Source: Candidatus Fibrimonadales bacterium
Lineage (GTDB): Bacteria; Fibrobacterota; Fibrobacteria; Fibrobacterales; Fibrobacteraceae
DNA: 6,255 nucleotides
NCBI GenBank assembly: GCA_009777135.1
Contig: WRMM01000131.1
Span: 1 to 6,255 of the forward strand
Direction of reading: 5' to 3'
Below are positions 1 through 6,014 of the stretch, piece after piece (the stretch's first letter is position 1; every line of letters starts with the position of its first letter). Position numbers and translations under genes: made by a program. The notes under the pieces are model-generated. The model searched no databases. It saw nothing but the letters and a program-made list of their open reading frames with translations, and was not told the origin of the DNA.

Positions 1-146
1 TGAATGGGCGAAATATTTTTCGCCCCTACAGCGTTGATTGTGGACGGATTATTATTGCGTTTATCCCGAATATGACAAATACCGACACGAAAAATACCGA
101 ATGGCACGCCGTGGCGTAGGGGCGAAAAATCTTTCGCCCATTCGCA
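1..146. repeat. Inverted pair of hairpin repeats bounding a ~145-bp block
   Basis: Positions 1-29 and 116-144 are inverted copies of one 29-bp sequence, matching at 27 of 29 bases by my count. Each copy is itself a hairpin: stem GGGCGAAA/TTTCGCCC with a 4-base loop (TATT at 14-17, AATC at 128-131). The outer edge of each copy carries the CCCTAC/GTAGGG side or the GAATGGGC side. Between them is a direct repeat AAATACCGA (77-85 and 92-100, period 15) and a small GC-rich dyad near 105-116. The arrangement resembles a miniature inverted-repeat element or two copies of a dispersed palindromic (REP-like) repeat. The left flank is cut off by the window edge, so a target duplication cannot be judged. 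Neither hairpin is followed by a T run, so I do not call them intrinsic terminators. Confidence 0.7.
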
Positions 147-167
147 ACAAACGTCTGCAACATCCCA

Positions 168-176
168 TTATCCACA
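168..176 (+). promoter_or_regulatory. Perfect DnaA box, TTATCCACA
   Basis: The 9-mer TTATCCACA is identical to the classical DnaA-binding consensus. A 7/9 match (TTATCCCGA) lies at 61-69. Single boxes occur by chance and no cluster, AT-rich unwinding region or dnaA/dnaN gene is present, so this is a candidate DnaA binding or titration site and not an origin. Confidence 0.4.
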
Positions 177-208
177 GCAATACCGTTTACCTGCGGCAAA
201 ACCACGAT

Positions 209-242
209 TTAGATTAAAATTTAGATGCGTTGGTTGCACATC
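209..242 (-). terminator. Possible weak terminator after dnaG
   Basis: On the minus strand, about 40 bases beyond the dnaG stop, GATGTG and CGCATC can pair as a 6-bp stem (one G-U pair) around a 7-base loop. An AT-rich run (TAAATTTTAATCT) follows. The stem is short and the T tract is interrupted, so this would be a poor intrinsic terminator. It is only the best candidate in the region. Confidence 0.22.
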
Positions 243-244
243 GC

Positions 245-265
245 TTGTCCCATGTTCCTTGTCCC
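245..265. repeat. Three tandem degenerate heptamers
   Basis: Three consecutive 7-base units read TTGTCCC, ATGTTCC and TTGTCCC again, so the first and third are identical and the middle one differs at three positions. The patch lies 18 bases beyond the dnaG stop. Two further heptamer patches occur in the yqgF/TPR-gene intergenic region, which suggests a shared origin. Confidence 0.55.
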
Positions 266-283
266 AAGCAAATAAATCAGCAT

Positions 284-2038
284 TCACAATAATAAATCCA
301 AAACGTTCTCCCCCTCCTTTGCGCGGTTTGCCAAGCCTTCCAAATGCTTGATTTTGCCTTGAATTTCGCTGTACAAATCAAAATTGCTTCTGGCTTCTCT
401 TTGTTCGGCTTTAAGGCGAGAAATGCGGAGTATCAGCACTGCGTTGGAAAAATCCATTATCGCAGATTCATTTGTCCAAGGTTTTTCCGGCAAACGAGTT
501 AACAGCTCTCTGTGGGCAGGAGGCAGTTTGTCGTAAAGCAATTTCAAATCTATTTTGCCGCTCTCTTCGTAAAAAGCATAGCCGTAATCAAGAAGCTCGG
601 CCAGCCAGCGAGAAGAGAAAAGACTTGGGTCGCAAATTCTAATTGCTGCGCTTTGAAGCTCTGGATTTCTGAAAATAACGCTCACAAGCCAAATTTCATT
701 GCTGGGCAAAGATTTCCAAGGAATTTCCGGAATTTCTTCTTTTTGAACAACGGCTTCTTGCGCAAAAGTTTTTTTCGCTGGAATAGTCGGCAAGCTTTTA
801 TTCGCTCCAAATCTCTCGCTCAGCAAATTCAAATATTGGGTTTTTAACTCGGCGTTGTTCATGGAGGCAATCAGTCTTTTTGCCATTGAAACAAAAGCGG
901 CTTTTTCTTCGGGGGTTGAAAGCGGTTTTTTGTCTGCTAAATAGTTCAGCCAGTTTTTCGCATTGCTTTGGCACTTTCTAAAAGCATCCGCGCCATTTTG
1001 CATAACAAGCGAATCTGGGTCGGTTTTTTCGCCTGCCTCATTCATCAAATCCACAACGCGAACAGAAAAACTCTGCGTTAGCAAAACTTCTATGCAACGC
1101 TCCGTTGCAGCTTGCCCAGCGGCATCCCCGTCCAAGCTGATATACGCGGTTTTTGTGTATCTAGAAAGCAGCTTTGCCTGAGTTTCGGAGAGCGCAATGC
1201 CGGAAATCGCAACCACGTTTTCCACTCCGCTCTGAAACATGGATATTACATCAAAATAACCCTCAACCAAAATAACGGAATTTTCTTTTGGTATCGCTCT
1301 GCGGCTGTTGCTCAACCCAAAAAGAATTTCGCTTTTATTGTAAATCAAAGTTTCTGGGGAATTCATATACTTGGCTGGGCTGTTTCCGCTTAAATCACGC
1401 CCCCCAAAACCTGCAATAGCACCCGACAAGCTGCATATTGGAATCATCAGCCTGTCTCTGAATTTATCTATAGCCTTGCCATCTTTTTCAGAAGCCAAGC
1501 CCGCTTTTATAACAAGCTCCGGCTTAAATCCGTTTTTGCCGGCAACCTCCAAAAATCCGCTCTGAGGCGCATATCCAAGTTTGAATAAGTCTATTGTTTT
1601 TTCTGCTATGCCTCTTTTTTCCAAGTAGTTTTTTGCAAAATCGGATTTTAAAAGCTGTTCTCTGAACCAAACGTCTGCAAGCTCGTTTATTTTGCGGATT
1701 AAATCTTTTTCTTCGTAGTTTTCGTTTTGTGTCTGCATGGGTTTTGGCAAGGCAAAGCCAACCGTATTCGCCACAAATTCCACTGCGGAGCGAAAATCCA
1801 GCTTTTCATGCTCAATAACAAATTTGAACACGTCGCCGCCCGCTCCGCATGCAAAGCACTTGTAAATGCCCATGTTTGGATTTACGTTCATGCTTGGATT
1901 GCTGTCGTTGTGAAACGGGCATAACCCTAAATATTTTCCTCCGCCCGTTCGCTTCAAGGGAATAAATTGTTCTATCACAAGGCTTATATCTGCCTCTTCT
2001 TTTAACCGCCTTATCACTTCTTCTGGGTAAAACAGCAT
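284..2038 (-). CDS. dnaG: DNA primase DnaG
   Basis: Primase makes the short RNA primers used by the replicative polymerase, working with the DnaB helicase at the fork. The product has 584 residues, close to the 581 of E. coli DnaG, with all three expected parts. The N-terminal CHC2 zinc-binding domain has C40, H43, C61 and C64. The catalytic core follows, with a basic GFGGRDL segment (210-216) and KYMNSPET (223-230). The TOPRIM metal site shows E259 in VEGYFD, D303 and D305 in DGD, and D340 and D342 in DPD. A less conserved helical C-terminal region from about 440 is where the DnaB-interaction domain belongs. The ATG (2036-2038) overlaps the yqgF stop as TAATG, with GGGGAA 6 bases upstream, so translation is probably coupled. 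One oddity: the usual GT-x-LT motif after the first TOPRIM strand reads GIALS (280-284). The stop is TGA at 284-286. Confidence 0.97.
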   Translation of the reverse strand: MLFYPEEVIRRLKEEADISLVIEQFIPLKRTGGGKYLGLCPFHNDSNPSMNVNPNMGIYKCFACGAGGDVFKFVIEHEKLDFRSAVEFVANTVGFALPKPMQTQNENYEEKDLIRKINELADVWFREQLLKSDFAKNYLEKRGIAEKTIDLFKLGYAPQSGFLEVAGKNGFKPELVIKAGLASEKDGKAIDKFRDRLMIPICSLSGAIAGFGGRDLSGNSPAKYMNSPETLIYNKSEILFGLSNSRRAIPKENSVILVEGYFDVISMFQSGVENVVAISGIALSETQAKLLSRYTKTAYISLDGDAAGQAATERCIEVLLTQSFSVRVVDLMNEAGEKTDPDSLVMQNGADAFRKCQSNAKNWLNYLADKKPLSTPEEKAAFVSMAKRLIASMNNAELKTQYLNLLSERFGANKSLPTIPAKKTFAQEAVVQKEEIPEIPWKSLPSNEIWLVSVIFRNPELQSAAIRICDPSLFSSRWLAELLDYGYAFYEESGKIDLKLLYDKLPPAHRELLTRLPEKPWTNESAIMDFSNAVLILRISRLKAEQREARSNFDLYSEIQGKIKHLEGLANRAKEGENVLDLLL

Positions 2039-2436
2039 TAAAAATTCCCCGCTAAAAAACGTCGCAAAATTATTGCGGCAGCCGCTTTGTCTATTTTCTT
2101 TTTATCCGTGGTATTTATAATAGCAGTTGCTTCTTGGGTGCTGTAAGATTCGTCTTGGGTGTGCAATTGAATTTTCGGGAATTTTTTTTGCAATTCTTTT
2201 GCGAAAATTTCAACGACTTTTTGCTTGCTGTCTGGGTGGTTGTTGGGATGTATTGGCATTCCAAGCACAAAGTCGGTTATTTTGTTTATTTTTACCAATT
2301 TTTCCAGCTCTGTCCACAGATTTTTTTCGCTCAAATCTATGGTTTCTCTCGGAAACGCTATGCCAATGGAGCTGCAGGCAAAGGCTATCCCAACCCTCCG
2401 CTCTCCGTAATCTATGGCAAGGTAGTTTTTTGGCAT
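2038..2436 (-). CDS. yqgF: YqgF/RuvX-family RNase-H-fold nuclease
   Basis: This family is known for processing the 5' end of 16S pre-rRNA (E. coli YqgF) and, in some bacteria, for Holliday junction resolvase activity (RuvX). The 132-residue product is of normal family length. It shows the opening strand AIDYGERRVGIA with the acidic D9, then VLGMPIHPNN (57-66) in the place of the family's GLP segment. DE at 95-96 lies in DESYST, and the last motif has D116 followed by KAAAAIILRRFL. The usual arginine after the second-motif DE is serine here (S97). The gene is first in an operon with dnaG and shares one base with it (TAATG). The ATG at 2434-2436 fits the start of the conserved strand. There is no Shine-Dalgarno sequence; a -10-like hexamer lies 6 bases upstream instead. 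Confidence 0.93.
   Translation of the reverse strand: MPKNYLAIDYGERRVGIAFACSSIGIAFPRETIDLSEKNLWTELEKLVKINKITDFVLGMPIHPNNHPDSKQKVVEIFAKELQKKFPKIQLHTQDESYSTQEATAIINTTDKKKIDKAAAAIILRRFLAGNF
2045..2050 (-). promoter_or_regulatory. Ribosome binding site of dnaG within the yqgF end
   Basis: The minus strand reads GGGGAA six bases before the dnaG ATG, inside the last codons of yqgF. It is only a partial Shine-Dalgarno match, but together with the TAATG overlap it fits a start used by ribosomes finishing yqgF. Confidence 0.5.
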
Positions 2437-2442
2437 TTGCAG

Positions 2443-2448
2443 AAATTA
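2443..2448 (-). promoter_or_regulatory. Candidate -10 element for a leaderless yqgF transcript
   Basis: On the minus strand a T-rich stretch ending in C is followed by TAATTT, then six bases (CTGCAA), then the yqgF ATG. With the usual 6-7 bases from -10 to start point, transcription would begin at or next to the A of the ATG. The match to TATAAT is only moderate. The case rests on the same layout at the other three first genes. Confidence 0.4.
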
Positions 2449-2465
2449 GAAAATACGCGCTGGCT

Positions 2466-2486
2466 ATACCCCATACCCCATACCCA
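2466..2486. repeat. Tandem heptamer ATACCCC, almost three copies
   Basis: Two exact copies of ATACCCC (2466-2472 and 2473-2479) are followed by ATACCCA (2480-2486), 20 of 21 bases in register. The tract lies 30-50 bases upstream of the yqgF start. It would be in the leader RNA if the distal promoter at 2509-2536 is used. Short heptamer tandems of this kind resemble the STRR repeats known from filamentous cyanobacteria, though nothing else here is cyanobacterial. Confidence 0.75.
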
Positions 2487-2508
2487 AGCATTTAGTTTAT
2501 TATCAATT

Positions 2509-2536
2509 ACTATAATAAAAAATAACAAGTTGTAAA
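2509..2536 (-). promoter_or_regulatory. Candidate distal sigma-70-type promoter of yqgF-dnaG
   Basis: On the minus strand, TTTACA (2531-2536) and TATAGT (2509-2514) match the -35 and -10 consensus at 5 of 6 bases each, separated by 16 bp. The start point would fall near 2502, giving a leader of about 65 bases that contains the ATACCCC heptamers. The -35 sits in a small inverted repeat, GTTGT (2529-2533) and ACAAC (2541-2545). This competes with the leaderless -10 next to the yqgF start; both could be used. Confidence 0.45.
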
Positions 2537-2583
2537 GGGGACAACCGATTTTCTGTCATTATTTTGTCATTTTATCCACTCCC

Positions 2584-2604
2584 ACTCCTTACTAGTCACT
2601 CCCC
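2584..2604. repeat. Three tandem degenerate heptamers of the form ACTnnnn
   Basis: Three consecutive 7-base units read ACTCCTT, ACTAGTC and ACTCCCC, each beginning with ACT. They lie 35-55 bases before the start of the TPR gene, just beyond a near-perfect DnaA box (TTATCCACT at 2572-2580, 8 of 9). The units are too diverged to be sure of a tandem origin from this patch alone. Two better patches in the window make it more credible. Confidence 0.4.
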
Positions 2605-2626
2605 AGCGAAGTAAATCAGTTTTTTC

Positions 2627-2632
2627 TACATT
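2627..2632 (+). promoter_or_regulatory. Candidate -10 element, leaderless start of the TPR/ppiD operon
   Basis: A run of T and a C precede TACATT, which ends six bases (ACCCCC) before the ATG at 2639. The bases before the ATG are pyrimidine-rich and cannot act as a Shine-Dalgarno sequence. Transcription would be expected to begin at about 2638-2639. I see no convincing -35 hexamer at the standard distance. Confidence 0.5.
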
Positions 2633-2638
2633 ACCCCC

Positions 2639-3379
2639 ATGAACGAGAAAAAACCAAATTCAAAAGATGCGGCGCCAGGCTCGGCGGATGCTTGGTTTGA
2701 ATATGCAAAAGAAGATTTTTTTCCTAAACATGGAACAAAAGTCATAGTTGCCCTGGTGCTTATAGCTATTGGGGTTTTAATGATTTCCAATAAATTCAAA
2801 GCTTCCGCAGAAGAAAATGCCGCAATGGCAGAAGAATTGGGCAAAGGCTTGGACTATATGTATGCAAGCAAAAACGATTCTGCGCTTGCAGCTTTTGAAG
2901 AGGCAATCAGAGACGGAAAGCTAAAAGGGCTGGCCCTAGCAAAAGCAGCGCTTTTGGCTGGCAACCTGCATCTGCAAAACAGAAATCTGGGCAGCGCAGA
3001 AATTTTATACGGGCAAGCTGTTTCCAATGCCGGCAAGGTTGAATTGATTTCTTCTGCGGCGCAGCATGGGCTTGCGGTAGTGGCTATGGAAAGAGCCGCA
3101 GAAAACAATGACTACTCCGAAGCAATTTCTCTTTTGAGCGCATTTATAAACAAATACGGGAAACGCACAGGCGATTTGGCAAAAAGACATGCCAAAACCG
3201 AGCCTGCAGACAAGGTTCCAAACGTGCCGGATGCCTTGTGGAAATTAACCCTTTGCTATCTGGAAACCGGCGATAAAGAAAAAGCCGCGCAAACGGCTGA
3301 AAAACTTTTGAAAATTTATGGGGATTCACAAAAAGCCGCAGATGCGTCAAAGCTGCTTGCAACACTGGTGGAGAAATAA
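2639..3379 (+). CDS. Membrane-anchored TPR protein, YfgM-like
   Basis: The 246-residue product has a polar N-terminus, one membrane segment (about 35-49, VIVALVLIAIGVLMI) and a long C-terminal part made of TPR-like helix pairs. The clearest pairs are at about 65-95, 99-130, 138-175 and 198-228, with small residues at the packing positions. This is the layout of E. coli YfgM: a short cytoplasmic tail ending in a charged, phenylalanine-containing segment, one membrane helix, then a periplasmic TPR domain. E. coli YfgM binds the SecYEG translocon and the foldase PpiD. The next gene, two bases downstream, is PpiD-like, which supports the assignment. A general TPR/tol-pal-type protein remains possible. 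The start is the only ATG before the membrane segment and has no Shine-Dalgarno sequence. Confidence 0.8.
   Translation: MNEKKPNSKDAAPGSADAWFEYAKEDFFPKHGTKVIVALVLIAIGVLMISNKFKASAEENAAMAEELGKGLDYMYASKNDSALAAFEEAIRDGKLKGLALAKAALLAGNLHLQNRNLGSAEILYGQAVSNAGKVELISSAAQHGLAVVAMERAAENNDYSEAISLLSAFINKYGKRTGDLAKRHAKTEPADKVPNVPDALWKLTLCYLETGDKEKAAQTAEKLLKIYGDSQKAADASKLLATLVEK
3367..3375 (+). promoter_or_regulatory. Ribosome binding site of the ppiD-like gene
   Basis: GGTGGAGAA lies in the last codons of the TPR gene, with its GGAG core 8 bases before the ATG at 3382. This is a normal Shine-Dalgarno site. It contrasts with the first gene of the same operon, which has none. Confidence 0.7.
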
Positions 3380-3381
3380 AA

Positions 3382-5193
3382 ATGCTAACTTGGATAAGCG
3401 AAAATGCAAAATGGGTAATTTACATTTCCATAGTAGGAATTATAGCAGGCTTGCTGTTTATGGACATGTCTGCTTTGCAAGCAGATAATAGACCGCCTGT
3501 GGGAACCGTGAATGGCGAAAAGCTTTCAAATGAGTTATTTGACGCTCGCCTGCGGCAAATACAGAGCCAGCAGCCAGGGCTTTCAAATGAGCAGGTTGCT
3601 CAAATGCGCGAAGAACTGTTCCGTTCATTCATTCAGCGGCACTTGATTGAAAAATTGATTGCAGAAACAAAAATAAAAGCCTCCGTTTATGAGATGAAAA
3701 GAGATTTGCGCACAGACCCTCCGCAGGGCATAGACCGCGAACCAACGTTTCAAACCGATGGGGTTTTTGATTTTGAAAAATATGAGAAGTGGCTAGCTGA
3801 CCCCGAAACCTACAATATTCCTTTTATGCTGGAATATGAGAATATGCTGAAAACGGCAAAAATTCCAGAGAAGCAGCTTCGCCTTTTTGTAAACGCTGGA
3901 TTTCAGCCATCAAGCTTGGAAGCGAAATACAAGGCTTTAAATAGAGAAACAAAATTTGAGGTTTGGAATGCGCAGGGCATTGGCCGTTATTTTGAAGAAG
4001 CTTCTGTTTCGGAAAACTCTGTAGATTCCGTTTTCAAAGCGCAGCTTGACAGCTTTTTTGTGGCAGATGATTTGGCAAAGGTTCGCTATGCAGCTATTTC
4101 AATTGAGCCAAGCGAAAAAGACGTGGAAAATACTTTTGAATATGCAGAAATGCTGCTCGCCCAAATAAAAGACGGAGCGGATTTTGGAGAAGTTGCCCGC
4201 AACAGCTCCGAAGATCCAGGTTCAGCAACGATGGGCGGAGAACTTGGCGATTATGGCCCGCGCGGAAGATGGGTCAGTGAATTTGACAGCACGGCATTCG
4301 CTTTGGATTCGGGAGAAATAAGCAACCCGATTCGCACGCAGTTTGGCTATCATATAATTCAAAGCCTTGGAAAAAGAATTGAAAATGACGAAGAGCAGGT
4401 TAAAGCAAGGCATATACTTTTAGCAATTAACGCAACATCAGAAACCATAGATAGCCTGGAAGCCATTTTAAATGACATTAAGGCAGAAGTTGACAAAGGG
4501 AAAAAATTTGAAGAAGCGGTAAACGCCAAAGGTTTAGAGGTAAATACCTCAACATGGTTTAAAAGAGGCGGAGAAATTCCAGAACTCGGTCATGTATCGG
4601 GGCTTTCTTCTTACGCATTTTTCAATCCTTTGCGCCCCAAAGAAGATTCAAAAACTTCTGATATTTTGCAAAATCCAAAATGGGTTGTTATATTTCAAAA
4701 AGAAGGCAGTTTGTCTGCAGGTTCAAGGGATATGGAATTTGCAAAGCCAAGAATTGAGCAAAGCTTAAAGTCAAAAGGAAAAATTGATGCTATTGCGGAG
4801 TATTTGAGAGTTAATCTTGACAAATTTGCCGATATTGCCGTTTTGGATTCCAATTCAAAAACAAGCATTGAAAAGGTTACAATAGATTCTGCTACGGTTT
4901 CTTTTGAAGGGTATTTGCCCGGGCTTGGCTATGCAAACCCAGAACTTTACAGAGCGCTCTCAAATGCAAAAGAAGGCGAGTGGAGCGGTCCTTATGCAAG
5001 CAGTCAAAATGCGGTTTTGATAAAGATTCTGAGCAAAAGCGTTCCAAGCGAAGAAGCTTTGAAAGCGGCTATAGAAAACGATCTTTCAATGGCTTGGCAA
5101 TTCGGTGCTTTCAGCGCATTCGGCGATTATATGCGCAACCTCGAAGCTGGGGCGAAAGTGGTGAATAATCTGGATTTATATTATCGCGAGTAA
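3382..5193 (+). CDS. ppiD: PpiD/SurA-like parvulin-domain periplasmic foldase
   Basis: The 603-residue product has one N-terminal membrane helix (about 11-27) followed by VGTVNGEKLS (40-49), the hallmark opening of SurA/PpiD chaperone domains. A helical chaperone region runs to about 225. A parvulin-type prolyl isomerase domain spans about 232-332, with GGELGDYG (285-292), FDSTAFAL (301-308), GEIS (311-314) and FGYHII (321-326). A second, partial parvulin-like segment starts with KARHILL (341-347) but lacks the later motifs. A further helical region follows to the C-terminus. E. coli PpiD (623 residues, membrane-anchored, periplasmic) has the same build and aids proteins leaving SecYEG. The first domain has RYAAI where active parvulins have a histidine (xHIL), so isomerase activity is doubtful. 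Its 3' end overlaps lgt on the other strand by 13 bases. Confidence 0.85.
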   Translation: MLTWISENAKWVIYISIVGIIAGLLFMDMSALQADNRPPVGTVNGEKLSNELFDARLRQIQSQQPGLSNEQVAQMREELFRSFIQRHLIEKLIAETKIKASVYEMKRDLRTDPPQGIDREPTFQTDGVFDFEKYEKWLADPETYNIPFMLEYENMLKTAKIPEKQLRLFVNAGFQPSSLEAKYKALNRETKFEVWNAQGIGRYFEEASVSENSVDSVFKAQLDSFFVADDLAKVRYAAISIEPSEKDVENTFEYAEMLLAQIKDGADFGEVARNSSEDPGSATMGGELGDYGPRGRWVSEFDSTAFALDSGEISNPIRTQFGYHIIQSLGKRIENDEEQVKARHILLAINATSETIDSLEAILNDIKAEVDKGKKFEEAVNAKGLEVNTSTWFKRGGEIPELGHVSGLSSYAFFNPLRPKEDSKTSDILQNPKWVVIFQKEGSLSAGSRDMEFAKPRIEQSLKSKGKIDAIAEYLRVNLDKFADIAVLDSNSKTSIEKVTIDSATVSFEGYLPGLGYANPELYRALSNAKEGEWSGPYASSQNAVLIKILSKSVPSEEALKAAIENDLSMAWQFGAFSAFGDYMRNLEAGAKVVNNLDLYYRE

Positions 5194-6008
5194 TGCGCTC
5201 TCCACGCCCACAATGCAAAGCCGCTTAAAATCATGGCGGCGCATAGCGATTGCCCGCGGGTCATCCATAAAATATCCCCATGGGTAGGCTCTCTGAAAAA
5301 CTCAATGAAATATCTTGCCGTGCCATAGCCAATCAAATAAAGAGCCATTATATGGTCTCTGATTTTTGGGATCATTCGCCATAAAATATAAAGAAGCCCA
5401 AAAAGAACAAAGCCTTCAAAGCACATTTCGTAAAGCTGGCTAGGGTGCCTGAGAATTGGCGGATTATCTTTTGCGAGCGGGAATATCATTCCAATGGCAG
5501 ATTCTGTGGCTGTGCCGTAAAGTTCGCCGTTTATAAAATTTCCAAGGCGGCCAAAAGTATAAACCAAAGGCACAAAGAGAAAGATGGTATTTACGCTTTT
5601 CCAGTAATCCAGTTTTTGTTTTTTTATTGAGTATGAGGCGAACAGAAAAGCGCCTATAAGCCCGCCATGGTAGCTCATTCCAGAAATACCGGTAAAGTGA
5701 AATCCGCCTTTAAAACTGAATGGCAAAATTATTTCCAAAGGATATTTTATGTAATATTCAAATTCGTAAAAAAGCACATAGCCAAGCCGCGCTCCAAGCA
5801 AAACGCCCGCTATTAGCCAAGTTATAACGCTTTCTAGCTGTTCTTTTTTCATTGGCATCACTTTATATTTGTTTATAAATCGCCAAACCAAATGGTAGCC
5901 CAAAAAGAAAGCCACCAAATACATGAGGCCATACCATCTTATTTCAAAGCCCATGATATTAATAGCAGTTGGGCTTAAATTTTGCGGGAGCGTGTTCCAC
6001 CAAGACAT
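5181..6008 (-). CDS. lgt: Prolipoprotein diacylglyceryl transferase Lgt
   Basis: Lgt moves a diacylglyceryl group from phosphatidylglycerol to the lipobox cysteine of prolipoproteins, the first step of lipoprotein maturation in the inner membrane. From the ATG at 6006-6008 the product has 275 residues, within the usual range, with several membrane helices. Recognisable motifs are RWYGLMYL (24-31, with Y26), GMSYHGGLIG (110-119, with H114), the Lgt signature GRLGNFINGE (153-162, with R154), RHPSQLYE (187-194) and EFFREP (236-241, with R239). These match the conserved Y26, H103, R143 and R239 of the E. coli enzyme. The frame stays open upstream to 6191, but that extension has no Lgt similarity and would run antisense through the gene at 6069. 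The 3' end overlaps the ppiD-like gene tail to tail. Confidence 0.96.
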   Translation of the reverse strand: MSWWNTLPQNLSPTAINIMGFEIRWYGLMYLVAFFLGYHLVWRFINKYKVMPMKKEQLESVITWLIAGVLLGARLGYVLFYEFEYYIKYPLEIILPFSFKGGFHFTGISGMSYHGGLIGAFLFASYSIKKQKLDYWKSVNTIFLFVPLVYTFGRLGNFINGELYGTATESAIGMIFPLAKDNPPILRHPSQLYEMCFEGFVLFGLLYILWRMIPKIRDHIMALYLIGYGTARYFIEFFREPTHGDILWMTRGQSLCAAMILSGFALWAWRAHYSR

Positions 6009-6014
6009 TAGGGG

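Larger units (their letters stand above)
147..283. other. Non-coding region downstream of dnaG
   Basis: No convincing coding frame is visible from the window start to the dnaG stop codon. This part holds a perfect DnaA box (168-176), a direct repeat ATTTAGAT (207-214 and 219-226, period 12), and a patch of heptamers (245-265). Taken with the hairpin repeats at 1-146, the whole 283-bp stretch looks like repeat-rich intergenic DNA at the end of the dnaG transcription unit. Any gene upstream lies outside the window. Confidence 0.6.

Noticed and set aside
1..283. Replication origin suggested by a DnaA box near dnaG
   Set aside because: There is only one perfect box and one weak one, no AT-rich unwinding region beside them, and no dnaA, dnaN or other origin-linked gene in the window.
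512..1924. Several plus-strand open frames of 60-111 codons opposite dnaG
   Set aside because: All lie inside the dnaG coding region in other frames, show no domain features, and have no credible start context.
2466..2490. G-quadruplex on the minus strand from the GGGGTAT repeats
   Set aside because: Only three runs of three or more G are present in the tract, and an intramolecular quadruplex needs four.
2127..2535. Two plus-strand open frames of 122 and 133 codons opposite yqgF
   Set aside because: They overlap each other and the strongly supported yqgF, are rich in cysteine, phenylalanine and tryptophan as antisense frames often are, and match no recognisable family.
2529..2545. Inverted repeat GTTGT/ACAAC over the distal yqgF -35
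   Set aside because: The 5-bp arms with a 7-base loop are too short to call an operator. It is mentioned only within the promoter entry.
2554..2571. Direct repeat TGTCATT with an 11-bp period
   Set aside because: One helical turn of spacing would suit a regulator, but two 7-mers in AT-rich DNA are weak evidence. The site is about 70-85 bases upstream of the predicted start, with no other support.
2626..3365. Minus-strand open frames of 61-84 codons opposite the TPR gene
   Set aside because: They are mirror images of an alanine- and lysine-rich coding sequence, with no independent support.
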